DNA from: Cylindrotheca closterium
Lineage: Eukaryota; Bacillariophyta; Bacillariophyceae; Bacillariales; Bacillariaceae
Assembly (NCBI GenBank): GCA_933822405.4
Contig: CAKOGP040002147.1
Coordinates: 1-64,000, forward strand
DNA length: 64,000 nucleotides
Direction of reading: 5' to 3'
The notes under the pieces: model-generated
What the model was told of the DNA's origin: nothing
The model's database searches: none
Seen by the model: the letters and a program-made list of their open reading frames with translations, nothing else
Shown: in pieces, positions 33,187-44,560 of the stretch
Position numbering within the stretch: the stretch's first letter is position 1
Layout of the letters: each line of letters opens with the position of its first letter
Position numbers and translations under genes: made by a program

Positions 33187-33587
33187 GAAGGTTGAAACTT
33201 GATTGTTTTTAATTCGTAAAGACCTGCAGCATTTGATTATTAAGATACAAGAAGAATGGCGCTAGCTATTTCATCTCTGCCAGTGCTCTAGAAAAGCAAA
33301 AATGGTTTACACAACAGATTGTACTGTAGGACTGGGCAGTCCCGCACCACTCTTTTAGTCTCACTGGCATTCATTCACGTATCAATCATTTTATGTCATT
33401 TATGGAATGTAACCAAGATGTAGCGGTTTTTCAACTTAAGGCTGATATGGTGCTTCTAAGTATTTTTCTGAAAATGCCTGCCACTGAGTTCCGAAACGGG
33501 AAAAAAGCTGCATACAGAGTACCGTACCGGTCCGGGGTAATATGCTCATCATAAACACTCGTTACCAATAGCAAGAATCAGGCAATC
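33187..33587. other. Spacer between copies C and D
   Basis: 401 bases without a gene. It contains ACCGTACCGGTCCGG near 33521-33535. No repeat of the A-B spacer was recognised. Confidence 0.45.
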
Positions 33588-36500
33588 ATGAAGGGTATGT
33601 GGGAACGCGCTGGAGATAAAGAAAGTGTTGACAGTGGAAATGGTCCATCAATGCATAGTAACGGTTCCGTTGGGAATGACAGTCATTTCATGTCAATGGA
33701 GGACGACTCAAAGGAAGCTACTTCCGCATCGTCACGCCGGTCCTTTTTGAAGAAGCAAACGTCGTCATCATCCAATTTTGGTACAAAGGAGAGTCGAGCT
33801 ATTTCGCTTTTGAAGGGTGCTGTTTTCGTTGTTGTATTGCTGGCTGTTTCCGCGGTTGCAGCGGCAACATACGTTAACATAACAATGGAAGAAAGAGACA
33901 ATTTTGAAGATGCGGTACGTGCTGTGTACTGTGGTCTTTGTATGTATTTGATTTCATATGATGTGTTCGTCTTACCACGAAAGCTCGATATTCTCCTCCT
34001 TGTCTTTTTCCAATAGTTTGGAGGGAATGCTGCACAAATCGTCAGTATTTCACGTCAGAAAGCCACACAAGTATTCAGCGCACTGGATGTTTTGTCCACG
34101 ATCATTTCCTCTGAAGCTGGTGCTTCAAATACGACTTGGCCCTTGATCTTCGTACCAGATTGGTCTATCCATGCAGAAAAACTGGGGCGTCTCATGGGAG
34201 AAAATATTGAGCTATCCTTTGCACCCATTATTCAGGAATCAGAGAGAGAATTATGGGCAAATTTCTCACAAGAAACCGCCCCAAGATGGTATCGGGAGTC
34301 GATCGAAAACGAAGTGAAAGATACAACAGTCAAAGATCTGATGACAAAGACACTACCCTACATCTTCTACTATGATTTTCGGAATGGATTTTCCCCTACC
34401 CGTGTTACTAGAAGTGGGGTTACGCTGCCGGTATGGCTTTCCTATCCCTTGATATCTGAGAACTCCATTCCTCTTATGGAGACGAATTTGGACCTACTTA
34501 CAACACCATTCGCAACCAATCTATTCAATGCCCTTAGCGCAACAAAGAGCCCGGTTGTTGGAGTGACTCAAGTACTCACAGATGCGAAGACTTCTGTCGC
34601 CGAAGGGTCCATCATGCAACCAGTGTTTGAAAGAGCTGGAGGCAAAACCGAGAATCAGACTTTGGTTGGCGTTGCATTGCTAAAGCTGAAATGGATTGAC
34701 TACTTCGAGAATTTACTGGTCGAAGGCAACAATGGTATCGTAATTGTACTTCGGAGTACCTGTCCCAATCTCGACAGCAACGGACAAGAAGAAGTGATTG
34801 GGCTGTTGTCGTATGAAGTGAACGGGCCGAACGTCACGTTTCTAGGAGAGTTTGACGCCCACGATTCCCAATATGATAATTTGGAGATATCGGAAAGACT
34901 AATTGATCTTCAAATCGACAGGACCAAACTGCCACCTGGAATATGTGTGCCGACGCTGAACCTTCAACTTTACCCGACCAAAAATCTCGAAAAGGCATTC
35001 CAAACAAACAAAGCAGCATATTTTACAACCGGAGCTGTGCTTGTCTTTGCCTTAACCAGCACTCTCTTTCTGGTATATGATTTCTTTGTGAGACGAAGGC
35101 AACGCAAAGTCATGAAAAGAATAGCAAGGCAAGAGCTCATCGTTTCAAATGTTTTCCCCACAGCCATTCGAGACCGTCTATACAACCAACAGCAAGAAAA
35201 TGGAAAGGAAGACAAAGACGACGACAGCCAGCATTCATTGGATCCATTGGGTGTTGATAAACCGGGTAGCAGGTCTGGAGCGCCAATTGCAGACCTATTT
35301 CCCAACACAACAATTGTCTTTGCTGACATTTCTGGTTTCACTGCGTGGTCATCTGCAAGAGAACCACAGCAAGTCTTCACCTTGCTCGAGACCATTTATG
35401 CAACGTTTGACAAAGTAGCCCATCGGCATGGAATTTTTAAACTTGAGACTGTAGGCGATTCGTATGTGGCAGTTGCAGGAATCCCCGAGCCCACTGACCA
35501 ACACGCGGGTGAGTAATACTGGGTTTTATTGGCATGAAAACTTTGCTTGCGAAATCCTTTTCTCAATCCTCGCACTAACAACAACTTTGAATGCTTTTGA
35601 AACGAAACAGTGATTGCAGCAAGATTTGCTCGAGATTGCATGAAGAAGATGCAAGAGACGGTGCTGAAGTTGGAAGTCACGCTGGGTCCTGACACAGCAG
35701 ACTTAGATTTGCGAGTAGGCATTCACAGGTGTGTATTGCATGTCAAATTTTATAAATTCTTCTCGAGAAACGACGACTCATTCTTCCTCTTTGTGTATTA
35801 GTGGTCAAGTCACTGCCGGTGTATTAAGAGGTGAACGAAGCCGCTTCCAGCTTTTCGGTGACACTATGAACACGGTAAGATCAAACAATGAAAATTTACT
35901 ATCCTTCCTCTACAACATACAGTATCCAACATTCTTTTCTTGCAGGCATCGCGAATGGAAAGTAGCGGACTGCCTGGTCGTATCCAGCTAACTAAGGAAA
36001 CCGCAGACTTGCTAAATGAAGGAGGACTATCCGCATGGGTAGTACCACGAAGCCAAAAGATCTTAGTAAAGGGAAAGGGGGAAATGCAAACCTATTGGAT
36101 CCGAAAGAGGAAGCTTCTGAAACTATTTCACAACAGCATGGACTTGGTGGCTCTCGACGAAACGGTGGAAACCGAAGTGGACAACGGTTATGATGATGAC
36201 GTTTTCGACCCTGATAATATCGCTGGGATGACCAAGACAGACCGTCTAGTCGAATGGAATGTGGAATTGCTTGCGTCGCTGCTGCAGCAAATCATTGCGT
36301 CAAGAGAAGGGTCTGTTGAAAAACAGCTATCGCAACGAAGTCTACTAAAGGCGGGCAACGTTGAGACTGGACGCACCGTGCTGGACGAGTTTGTGCCCAT
36401 CATTCCGTTGAAGCGATTCGATGCGGATGAGCTCAAGGCGCGACGGAGGCCCAGCTCGATTGACATAGGAGAAGAAGCGAAGTCACAGCTTCGGAGCTAT

Positions 36501-37521
36501 CTCTCCAGTATTGCTTCCATGTACAAAGATAATCCATTTCACAACTTTGAGGTGAGATTCTGCTCTGCACTTTGCTATCTCTAACGAGATGACGCTAACG
36601 TGTTTCTATTTTTACCAGCATGCTTCGCATGTTACAGCGTCTGTGAAAAAACTGCTGAAGCGCATTGTGTCAGTTGATGAAAACGGAGCATTTGGCAAAC
36701 ATGATCTACCGCCGGAAAAGAGGATGGATTTGGTCGATTTGGCGGGACACTCATATGGCATCACATCGGACCCATTGACTCAGTTTGCGGTCGTCTTCTC
36801 AGCGATTGTTCATGATGTAGACCATCCTGGTGTTCCGAATGCTCAGTTGGTGAAAGAAAGTACTAGAGATGCAAAATTCTACAAAAAGTCGGTGGCGGAA
36901 CAGAACAGCGTGGATTTGGCTTGGACAATGCTTATGCAAGAGGAGTATCATGAGCTACGCTCTTGCATCTATCAGACAGAAAACGACTTGAAACGATTCC
37001 GCCAACTGGTGGTGAATACGGTGCTGGCAACTGATATTGTTGACAAGGAACTTCAGGCGCTACGCAAGGCGAGATGGGAAACTGCCTTCTCGGGCACTTC
37101 AAACCTCGAACGGGATGTAGACAGCGAGGATCGCAAGGCCACTATTGTTATTGAGCATTTGATCCAGGCATCAGACGTAGTGCACACAATGCAGCATTGG
37201 CACATTTACAAAAGCTGGAACGAAAAGTTCTTTTGCGAGTGCTATAAAGCCTACAAGTCTGGCCGGGCGGATGTTGACCCAAGTATCAACTGGTACAAAG
37301 GAGAGATCGGCTTCTTTGACTTTTATGTGATTCCTTTGGCGAAGAAGTTGGATGACTGCGGCGTTTTTGGGGTATCATCGCACGAGTATTTGAACTATGC
37401 AACGGCGAACCGGGACGAGTGGATCCGAGACGGTGAAGAGCTTGTGCAGGATTTTGTGAGTCGTTATGAGGAAAAAGAAAACGGGACGGAAAAAGACATG
37501 AACTCATCAATGCATCGATGA
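33588..37521 (+). CDS. Receptor nucleotide cyclase-phosphodiesterase fusion, copy D
   Basis: Exons 33588-33914, 34017-35508, 35611-35728, 35802-35874, 35946-36551 and 36619-37521; 1172 aa. Same domain order as A-C, but the N-terminus (Ser-rich) and sensor domain are strongly diverged. The intron after TM2 is absent (RRRQRKVM is read through). An extra intron splits MNT|ASRM at 35875-35945. The intron ahead of the phosphodiesterase sits at FE|HASH, 8 bases upstream of its position in A-C. Cyclase residues FADISGF, ETVGDSY and FGDTMNTASRM are intact. The phosphodiesterase keeps HNFEH, HDVDH and ASDVVH, and its last 150 residues are almost the same as in A-C, which suggests conversion of that part. 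Confidence 0.86.
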
Positions 37522-38054
37522 TCCTGCAGTTGAGAGTCAAGATTGATGAACAAAGCGACCAAATGGCAACGAAGTTTGAAGTTGCACAGTTTCCACTGCT
37601 CCTAGAGAAAGTTACAGTAAAACATATTTGCCTATTTTAACCAGCAATACGCTACCAAATCCATCGTTTGCCACGACACATGTTTCGCTTTTTTTCGTCC
37701 CAGTCACCTGCAGTATCAACGTAGTATCGTTCACAGAATTAGCGCATACGTACGTGGTACACGTACACGTGGTACAAAGGAATTTTATTTGCCGGTAAGA
37801 ATTAGCGTATGTGTGACCCACAAAAGAATTTTTAACCACATGACGGAGAATGTTGAGCACTTTTTTACTATGTAGCTAGTCGTGAAGGTATATCCTCTAA
37901 TAACATATATAAAATACATATGTGACCAACAAACTCTTTTCATAGAGGCGTCGTCTGTCGTCGACCAACACTTTTCAACACCTTCATAAAAGTTTCTCCG
38001 CATGATGCATGTACCCGGCAACAACTGAAACTCAATCAAGTATCGTAATAAGAT
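37522..38054. other. Spacer between copies D and E
   Basis: No gene. At 37747-37778 the motif ACGTGGTAC occurs twice around ACGTAC, forming a nested GTAC/ACGT palindrome cluster that would sit in the promoter of copy E. The rest is AT-rich. Confidence 0.45.
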
Positions 38055-41000
38055 ATGTCCCCCCTGAGCGACGATGGCCGAAGCCTTTCAGAGTTAAGCG
38101 CTGGCGGCGCTTCACAGTTTACTTTCAGGTGGAAAAGTGAAGATGCTTCGTTGTATGACGATGCTTCAGCCGCTTTCAACGAAAGGAAGCGAGGTCAACT
38201 GCTTCCACCACAGATTGCGCACCGGGAACACAGAAATGTGATTATCTCGAGGATATTGGTTGCTCTCGTACTTATTAGTTCGATCATTGGGGCAGCATTA
38301 GGAACATTTCGATTTGTCAAGAAAGAGGAAGATGATGATTTTAGTGATGAGGTAAGTTTCATCTTCAGAATGACAATTCCTACTGTTGATCTCCAAGGAC
38401 AAGTCTGAAACAATACATTCGTACTTTTTGCTTCAGTTTTCTGTGTATTCCGAGGAAGTCTTGCTAGTCATTGCCCAAAAGATCGAACGATTATTTCTTG
38501 CATTGGATTCCTTTGCAGTCGGCATTGCTTTAGAAGCAGCCGCAACAAATAGTACCTGGCCATTTGTCACTGTCAATGATTGGCCGCTACGAGCCCAGAA
38601 AATCATGAAGCTCGTTGGTGACGACAATGCCCAATCATTTTTAGCTCCACGCGTTGAAGAGTTTGATGCACCGGATTGGGAACTGTATTCAATAGAAAAG
38701 TCGCCAATGTGGTATCAGCAGTCGGTGGACAGAGAAGCACTGTCATTTTCAGTTCAGGAATTGACGGAGAGAACCGTGAACCAAATACACTCCTACGAAG
38801 ACGACTCTACTCTCAACACCAATACAAGTGGGGCTACCTTGCCTGTTTGGCAGTACTACCCGCTTTCTCCAGATGTTGCCCAGCCAGTTCTGTCGTTGAA
38901 TACCGACAATGATGCACTGTACACAAACAACGACTTGACAACCGACCCACATATTCGCGATCTCTTCGAATTAACCAGGGCAACATCCAAGCCAAGCATT
39001 GGTGCATTCATGGTCTCCAGAGACTCTGAAATCGCAAAAAGCTTGATAGTACAGCCCATCGTAGATCCTTCCAATGAGAAAGAACTCCTTGGAGTGGTTG
39101 GCCTTTCAATGGATTGGGGCAACTACATCAAAGATATTTTACCGGAGGGAGTAAACGACCTCATACTGATCCTGCGCATAAATTGTATCAATGATGGTGT
39201 CAGCACTGAGGCTGGAGTACTGACATATAATCTGAATGGACCAAAGGCCCAATTTCTTGGTCCATACGACGGGCATGATGACGAATTTGACTACATTGAA
39301 GCGAGGAGCATTCTATTTGATCTTGATATTGCTTCATCGGCAGTGCCAGAAGCCCAATGCATTCCAGAGATTACGTTGCACTTCTTTCCAACACAAATGT
39401 ATGAAAATCGATTTCACCGTGGCAAATCTTCTGCTTACACAGGCGTGGTGGTTTCCGTCTTCATTTTCACAACTTTGGTCTTCCTGGTTTACGATTTCTT
39501 TGTTGGAAGACGACAAAAGAAAGTAATGAATCGAATCATGGCACAAGACAAGATTGTTGCTGATGTGTTTCCAACAGCCGTCCGCGATCGTTTGTATAAC
39601 GACAACGATGACCTCGAAGAGCCAGACGCAACACAAGACCTTCCCAGGTCGTCTTCACTTACAGCTCTTGACGATGAACTTGACGTTTTCGGTGCTCCTC
39701 CTTTGGCAGATTTGTTCCCAAACACGACCGTTATCTTTGCTGACATTGTAGGTTTTACCGCTTGGTCATCAGCTCGTGAGCCGCAACAAGTGTTCAGATT
39801 ACTCGAATCTCTGTACATGGCCTTTGACAAGATTGCATACCGTCATGGAGTGTTCAAGATTGAAACCGTTGGGGTAAGAAATCCAGCTGAGTCAGTACTT
39901 TGTAAAGATCCCAGCGAACTCATTACACTATGTTTGTACTCTTAAGGACTGCTATGTGGCCGTGGCCGGATTACCAGAACCGAATGAGAGACATGCTGGT
40001 AGGTATCCCAAAATGTGATGATCAACAATGTGCTCGTTGACCTACATGCTCCATCTTTGATCGATTACCTTGTATGAATCAAATTTGTACTTACGTGTTG
40101 TTGCTATTTTTTTGTCTTGAACAGTCTGCGTTGCTCGCTTCGCCCGTGACATAGTTTGGAAAATGAAAGAGATAACCCAACGATTGGAAGTGTTATTAGG
40201 ACCAGAAACATCAGAGCTGGACCTTCGAGTTGGAATTCACAGGTAAGACGTTGCAGGGCGACTTATGTTGACGACATCGAATGTCCGCTCAGCAATTTAC
40301 CGGTCGTGCCACAGCGGCCAAGTTACAGCAGGAGTACTTCGGGGAGACAGAAGCCGTTTTCAGCTCTTTGGTGACACAATGAATACTGCTGCAAGAATGG
40401 AACATACAGGAGAGGCGAATTGCATTCAAATATCCCAGGCCACTGCAGATCTACTAAAAGAGCATGGTTACAGTGCCTTGATCGAGCAGCGTGGAACTAC
40501 GATCTTTGCCAAAGGCAAGGGCGAGATGCAAACGTACTGGTTAAGTATCCGGAAAGGAAAGTCTCGAAAAGGGAATGATCGACTTCTCGCTTCTGTCTCG
40601 GAACTTGATGAACAGTCTGTTACTTCTGGTGCAAGTGATACTCCATCAGAGGATGGCTCGATTGCGGAATACATTCCACGCGGAATGTCGAAAATAGAGC
40701 GTCTCGTTGAATGGCATGTCGAAGTTTTAGCTTCTCTGTTGCAACAAATCATTGCATCCAGATTTGACGTGATTGAACCATCGGAGTCTTTACGGAACGC
40801 TGAAGCATCAATCTCCGCAGGTCATGATGTTCTAGACGAGGTTGCCACAATCATCAACTTCAAAAGGTTCGATGCAAAGCACTTGAGGCAGCGGCCAAGC
40901 CCAGCAGATATCGACGTTGGAGAAAAAGCAAAGAATGAACTTCGAAACTATGTCGCCCATATTGCCGAGATGTACAACGATAATCCATTCCACAATTTTG

Positions 41001-41962
41001 AGCATGCAAGTCACGTAACTGCGTCTGTAACTAAGCTGCTGCGACGAATTGTAAATGTTGACGAAGGGAAGGTATTTGGAGGCGTTAAGGATACATCTGC
41101 CGAGCAAATTGATCTCGTTGACTTGGCCGGACACTCTTATGGCATCACATCTGATCCATTGACACAATTTGCTGTTGTATTTTCTGCAATCATCCACGAC
41201 GTCGATCACCCTGGTGTGCCAAACTCGCAGCTCTTGGTGGAAAATACAAGGAACGCGAAGGTCTATAAGAAGTCTATCGCCGAGCAGAATAGTGTGGATC
41301 TAGCATGGAGTATGTTGATGCAGGATGAATTCAAGAATCTGCGATCTTGCATCTATCAGAATGAAGAGGGTCTCAAGCGATTCCGTCAATTAGTAGTCAA
41401 CTCTGTTATGGCAACAGATATTGTAGACAAAGAGCTCCAGGCGCTTCGCAGGGGTCGATGGGATACTGCCTTTTCCAATGATCCAATACCAGAGGATGAA
41501 ATCAAGGACGATCGAAAGGCGACAATTGTGATTGAGCATTTGATCCAAGCATCGGACGTAGCACATACGATGCAGCATTGGCACATCTACAAGGCATGGT
41601 GAGTAAAAGATCCTACCTATAGTTTCCGCTCGTGCTTTACTGCACGAAATCTCATATGACACCCTTCATTACTTCTTAGGAACGAAAAGTTCTTCATGGA
41701 GTGTTATGGGGCTTATAAGATGAATCGTGCGACTGTGGATCCAAGTGTGAATTGGTACCGCGGGGAAATCGGATTCTTTGACTTTTATGTTATTCCTTTG
41801 GCAATGAAGTTGCAAGAGTGCGGTGTCTTTGGTGTTGCTTCCCATGAGTACTTAAACTACGCCATGTCAAATCGAGAGGAATGGGTCCGTGAAGGGGAAG
41901 CAATTGTAAAGTCCTTCATTGTGAAATACGATAGAATGTATGGTGAAAGTGCTAGTGCTTAG
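38055..41962 (+). CDS. Receptor nucleotide cyclase-phosphodiesterase fusion, copy E
   Basis: Exons 38055-38351, 38437-39873, 39947-39998, 40125-40242, 40315-41598 and 41680-41962; 1156 aa. It is the most divergent copy. It lacks both the intron after TM2 and the one at HAS|HVT. It has private introns at TVG|DCY (39874-39946) and inside the Trp codon of KAW|NEK (41599-41679). The cyclase reads FADIVGF, ETVGDCY and FGDTMNTAARM, so metal Asps and transition-state residues remain. The phosphodiesterase keeps HNFEH, HDVDH and ASDVAH. The sensor domain shares only scattered residues with A-C, such as TWPFVTVNDW near its start. The stop codon is only 65 bases from that of the convergent channel gene. 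Confidence 0.86.
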
Positions 41963-42027
41963 CTTGGTCTGAACGCCTTATTGCACCTGTAAAATATAGT
42001 ACACAATATGTTGACATGCGTTCGTTT

Positions 42028-44280
42028 TTAGGGTAGGGTACCATACTCAGAAACCACTCGTCTATATGGCATCGGCTCTCTCTCGAACAAGCCGGCCTTC
42101 AAGCTTGGTTGCCAATATACCTTCTCTTGAATCGGCATATCGATTAGGGAAGCTCGGGGATCGGTTCCGTCAGCAGCATCAATGCCCGTACTCGCGAAGA
42201 CGAACGCTTGGTGAACCTTGTAGTGAAACAATAATGTTGCAGTCAGTGGAACGAACCCACAAGCTGCTTGACTTGGTGCCTCCTTGATCCCCATGTACGC
42301 AATGAAGACCATTTCACTCATGTAAAGACACGCCAAAAGGAATCCAAAGAATGACTGCCATGTTGTGCTCCCTTCACCTTCGGCTGGCTGGCAATATACG
42401 TGCATGCATTGGTGCTTCCACACAATGTAGGTGCCGCAAAAGTAAACCAAAGCAAATACATCCACCAAGGGAGCAATTGGCTGGTACATGATCATTACGA
42501 AAAAGACGAAAACATGTTGTGGTATCATCTTCCCCCATTGAACCTCAGGCGGCTTCTTTCCTTCATCGATCATACGTTGGGTTCGTTGAGCTTCTGGAAG
42601 TAGAAAATTCGTAAAAAGAGTCGTTCCATATTGAGGGAGCATGGATAGCTCGAGGCCAAAGCGTCCCACCCCATTCACCGATATCATGTTGACAAAGAAC
42701 CTCGACGCCCCTGGCAAAGCATAGGCGATGATGTCCACAATGGACCATGGGTCCTTTATTAGCGCACCGACTTGGTGGAATAAAGACCCCCCGATGAGAA
42801 TGAGCCACAGGTTGGCAAACTGAAATAGCATGTGCCAACGCATCGCATACGCGCCAACTTCAGGAGCTGACTTGAATCGAATATACTTTTTCGCCACTGT
42901 TAAAATGCCTTCATATACTGCAATCATCAATACGATCAATGCAACCACTGGAGCCAACCCAGAGGCAATCCCATAGATAGCTGTATCTTGATTGATTATT
43001 CGACTCAGACCAAATATTTTCAGTATGGCACCAAGGTTGGCAATTGCTGTCATTAGAGCGACCGGTACTGCCCACCACAAGACGCCAAATGTCCAAAGCA
43101 CAGCAGCAGCGATGGCTCTATATTTCTGTTTTCTCAACGGAACCGTGACGTTTTCCCATAGAATTGCTTCCGGGTCAGACGCTGGAACGATTGTCATTTG
43201 CGTGTCGTCTCGTTTCATGGCGGATTCTTTTGCCAGCAACGATTTAAATACGACAATACCGGTGCTCGAAGGGATGTAAGAGTTCCGGTCGGCAGCATCT
43301 TCACTATCCATGCTGCTACTGTTGCTGTTGTCTGCAAGATCTCGTTGGTGCAAGATCTTGGCCCGCATGTCATCTATATCCCTGTTGAGTCGATCCACTT
43401 CATGTGAAAAGTGTTCAATAGTGTCCACTGTTTCACCCTTGCATGGTAAATAGCTCTTAATTTTTGTCTGTGGGCGGGGTTCCAATGGCTTTGCCATGGT
43501 AAATGCAGTTGCCTTTTCCACCGCTTCGATGGCAATTTGACGTTCGGCAATGGCCTTTTCCAACGGTCCGACCTCCAAGAATATGTTGGCTTGACGTATT
43601 TGCGATGGAAACAATTCTTCAAATTTCTCTGCTAGTGCCTTATCACTTTTCATTATGGACAATGATGATGATGATGATGATCTATCCGAAAGCTCTACCC
43701 GGACGGCATACCTAGCTTCTCTCGTGCTATCTGGATCCCATTGAATCGTCCCACGAAACTTCAAGCCCTGAAACGTTTTCCATTCTCTCCACAATTGCAA
43801 TAGGATGTAACTGATAAAAAGCCACCAGAAAGCTACAGTCGCCCACAATTTATTACTCCCTTGCTCTACTCTTGCCAGAGTGAAGAGATTGAACTCGGTG
43901 GTCCAAGCGCCTCTGTTATTCCCCGTGGCATACAACGGGACCAACACCATGGAAAAGAAGACACCGATAGCAGCGACCCTTGTTCCCAAGAGTAAAAACC
44001 TCAAGTACATTAATGTATCCAGGCCTACAATACTCAGCAACTCCTCTTGTGACACATTCCAAGCATCCCTGATCCAGTTATCGCTGAATGGTGTACCATG
44101 TTTCTTGATATATTGCCGTGGTTCGTACAAGGAAAACTCATTCCTCTTTTTGTGTTGGGCACGTTGGTAGAGGAACAAGAGATAGAACACTGCTGATTGA
44201 AGAAAAGAAGCACTCAAGGTAGCTAGGATACCACCCCAGCCAACAGTTCCGGAATCGTCATTTTCATTGTCATCCGCCAT
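42028..44280 (-). CDS. OSCA/CSC1/TMEM63-type mechanosensitive cation channel
   Basis: Single exon. I take the ATG at 44280 (MADDNEND..., 750 aa). The frame also has an ATG at 44445 (805 aa), but that would leave only 115 bases to the divergent gene, and the extra residues look like leader. The order fits the family: an N-terminal helix, a short loop and a helix pair (YLRFLLLGTRVAAIGVFF), then a long cytosolic domain (about residues 190-380). A block of some eight helices follows, including YAMRWHMLFQFANLWLILIGG and MIPQHVFVFFVMIMYQPIAPLVDVF. Members are Ca2+-permeable channels opened by membrane tension or osmotic stress. Localisation (plasma or organelle membrane) is not evident. Confidence 0.83.
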   Translation of the reverse strand: MADDNENDDSGTVGWGGILATLSASFLQSAVFYLLFLYQRAQHKKRNEFSLYEPRQYIKKHGTPFSDNWIRDAWNVSQEELLSIVGLDTLMYLRFLLLGTRVAAIGVFFSMVLVPLYATGNNRGAWTTEFNLFTLARVEQGSNKLWATVAFWWLFISYILLQLWREWKTFQGLKFRGTIQWDPDSTREARYAVRVELSDRSSSSSSLSIMKSDKALAEKFEELFPSQIRQANIFLEVGPLEKAIAERQIAIEAVEKATAFTMAKPLEPRPQTKIKSYLPCKGETVDTIEHFSHEVDRLNRDIDDMRAKILHQRDLADNSNSSSMDSEDAADRNSYIPSSTGIVVFKSLLAKESAMKRDDTQMTIVPASDPEAILWENVTVPLRKQKYRAIAAAVLWTFGVLWWAVPVALMTAIANLGAILKIFGLSRIINQDTAIYGIASGLAPVVALIVLMIAVYEGILTVAKKYIRFKSAPEVGAYAMRWHMLFQFANLWLILIGGSLFHQVGALIKDPWSIVDIIAYALPGASRFFVNMISVNGVGRFGLELSMLPQYGTTLFTNFLLPEAQRTQRMIDEGKKPPEVQWGKMIPQHVFVFFVMIMYQPIAPLVDVFALVYFCGTYIVWKHQCMHVYCQPAEGEGSTTWQSFFGFLLACLYMSEMVFIAYMGIKEAPSQAACGFVPLTATLLFHYKVHQAFVFASTGIDAADGTDPRASLIDMPIQEKVYWQPSLKAGLFEREPMPYRRVVSEYGTLP

Positions 44281-44560
44281 TATTTTCTTGTTTTGTGTTT
44301 CGGATCGGAATAAATTTGAATCAATCGAAACTTTAGCATCTGCTCGAAGTGATCGAAAGTTCTGCCATGTTTTTATTCGGAGTATTCGATTGATAGTATG
44401 CATGTTGCGAGGTCGACCGGTCTCAAAAATAGCAAGGTCAGTCATCGTCGGCAGTTGAGAATCATCACAGTTCTGTGAGATTCATTTTTTATTCTCACAA
44501 AACAAATAAACGTGACACGGGCAGGAGAGCATAATAGCAAGCCACACACAAAGGAGCGTC
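44281..44560. promoter_or_regulatory. Short divergent promoter region
   Basis: 280 bases between the chosen start of the OSCA-type channel (-) and the serine acetyltransferase start at 44561 (+). Any regulatory elements must be shared or tightly packed. Confidence 0.4.
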
